Both the position numbers and the translations under genes were made by a program. A stretch of 6,595 bases of DNA from Anaerolineales bacterium (GTDB lineage: Bacteria > Chloroflexota > Anaerolineae > Anaerolineales > E44-bin32), in assembly GCA_011772595.1 (NCBI GenBank), contig WVZH01000335.1, positions 3,821-10,415 on the forward strand. The letters are read 5' to 3'. The notes under the pieces were generated by a model. It was not told the DNA's origin, made no database searches, and worked only from the letters and a program-made list of their open reading frames with translations. Shown in pieces: positions 5,778-6,595 of the stretch. Each line of letters starts with the position of its first letter. Within the stretch, counting starts at the first letter, position 1.

Positions 5778-5784
5778 AAAGGAG
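5778..5784 (+). promoter_or_regulatory. Ribosome binding site of the ABC ATPase, with ambiguous start
   Basis: AAAGGAG is only 1 base from ATG 5786 but 7 bases from the in-frame TTG 5792. The spacing favours TTG 5792, or possibly a downstream start; ATG 5786 would be unusually close. The two choices differ by two residues. Confidence 0.55.
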
Positions 5785-5785
5785 T

Positions 5786-6595
5786 ATGGGCTTGGGCGAG
5801 GGATCTTCAGCAACTTCGAGCGTATCGATGCGGTCCATTGTGAAGCACTTCCCCGGCGTTTTGGCTAACGACCAGGTGGAGTTCGAGGCTCACGCGGGTG
5901 AGATTCACGCTTTGCTGGGAGAGAATGGCGCCGGGAAAACGACGCTGATGAACATTTTGTATGGGATTTATCAACCTGATGAAGGGACGATACGCATCAA
6001 GGGTGCGCAGGTGGATATTTACTCTCCACGGGAAGCCATAGCACAGGGAATCGGCATGGTGCACCAACATTTTCGTCTGGTGCCTACACACACGGTAGCC
6101 GAGAACATTGTGCTCGGTCTACCTGGTAACTTTTTCTTTCCCGATCGGGCAGCCCGGTCGAAGGTGAAAGAGTTCTCTGATCGCTACAACCTGACAGTCG
6201 ATCCTGAAGCGCGGATATGGCAATTATCGGCCGGGGAGCAACAGCGAGTGGAAATCATCAAGGCACTCTATCGAGGCGCAGACATTCTCATCCTTGATGA
6301 ACCGACGTCGATGCTCACACCAGGGGAGGTGGAAGACCTTTTTGTTATCCTGCGCCGTATGGCTGCCGAAGGGAATACGATCATCTTTATTACGCACAAG
6401 CTTGATGAGGTGATGTCGGTAAGCGATCGGGTAACGGTGTTGCGCCATGGTCGTGTTGAGGCGACACTCGAGACGGCAAAGACGAATAAACGCGAACTAG
6501 CCCAGCTGATGGTTGGTCGGGAGGTGCTCTTCCGCGTCGATAAGAAAGACGTACAAACAGGGGTCCAGGTCCTGAGGATTGAAAACCTGCACGCG
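5786..6595 (+). CDS. ABC transporter ATPase of a BMP-type nucleoside importer (3' truncated by window edge)
   Basis: Open to the right edge, 270 residues visible. This is the first nucleotide-binding domain of the double-domain ATPases that serve sugar and nucleoside importers (RbsA/MglA-like; NupA/YufO type), normally about 500 residues, so about half is missing. Numbered from ATG 5786: Walker A GENGAGKT (45-52), Q-loop Gln94 in MVHQHFRLVP, ABC signature LSAGEQQR (147-154), Walker B ILILDEP with Glu172 (167-173), and switch His204 in ITHKLDE. The phrases HQHFRLVP and PTSMLTPGEVEDLF are typical of the BMP-associated subgroup. The frame continues into IENLHA, where the second domain should begin. 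It would hydrolyse ATP at the inner face of the membrane to drive uptake by permeases expected just beyond the window. The adjacent BMP lipoprotein is its obvious partner. TTG 5792 may be the actual start. Confidence 0.95.
   Translation, partial: MGLGEGSSATSSVSMRSIVKHFPGVLANDQVEFEAHAGEIHALLGENGAGKTTLMNILYGIYQPDEGTIRIKGAQVDIYSPREAIAQGIGMVHQHFRLVPTHTVAENIVLGLPGNFFFPDRAARSKVKEFSDRYNLTVDPEARIWQLSAGEQQRVEIIKALYRGADILILDEPTSMLTPGEVEDLFVILRRMAAEGNTIIFITHKLDEVMSVSDRVTVLRHGRVEATLETAKTNKRELAQLMVGREVLFRVDKKDVQTGVQVLRIENLHA

Overview
The window is a one-strand cluster of catabolic genes. It probably comes from a Chloroflexota bacterium (Anaerolineae or Caldilineae-like). The best clue is the substrate-binding lipoprotein: right after its lipobox cysteine it carries a Val/Thr/Glu-rich linker (TVVVTEIVEGEVVE), a style common in solute-binding lipoproteins of that phylum. 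This taxonomic call is an inference from one protein. All seven genes read on the + strand. No gap exceeds about 125 bases, and there are no RNA genes, insertion sequences or CRISPR arrays.

Layout, left to right: (1) the C-terminal end of an adenine deaminase; (2) a GntR/UTRA (HutC-type) transcription regulator; (3) an aspartate-carbamoyltransferase-like enzyme whose phosphate-binding residues are intact but whose aspartate-binding residues are replaced; (4) a second, different transcarbamylase of the knotted YgeW/acetylornithine type; (5) carbamate kinase, 16 bases after gene 4; (6) a BMP/PnrA-family substrate-binding lipoprotein; (7) the first 270 residues of the matching ABC ATPase (NupA/YufO-like), which runs off the right edge. 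The gaps hold a candidate operator upstream of gene 3, a repeat-rich spacer between genes 3 and 4, a purine-rich leader with a possible small ORF before gene 6, and a very strong hairpin between genes 6 and 7.

The likely joint role is uptake and breakdown of purines or purine-derived ureides. The BMP transporter imports a nucleoside, base or related compound. Adenine deaminase makes hypoxanthine, which enters the xanthine/urate/allantoin route (those enzymes are not in the window). One or both transcarbamylases then run in the catabolic direction, transferring a carbamoyl group from a ureido compound to phosphate. Carbamate kinase uses the carbamoyl phosphate to make ATP, CO2 and ammonia. The GntR/UTRA protein is the obvious local regulator. 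The identities of the kinase, transporter parts, regulator and deaminase are secure. The exact substrates of the two transcarbamylases are unknown and are the most interesting open point: neither looks like an ordinary pyrimidine- or arginine-biosynthesis enzyme.
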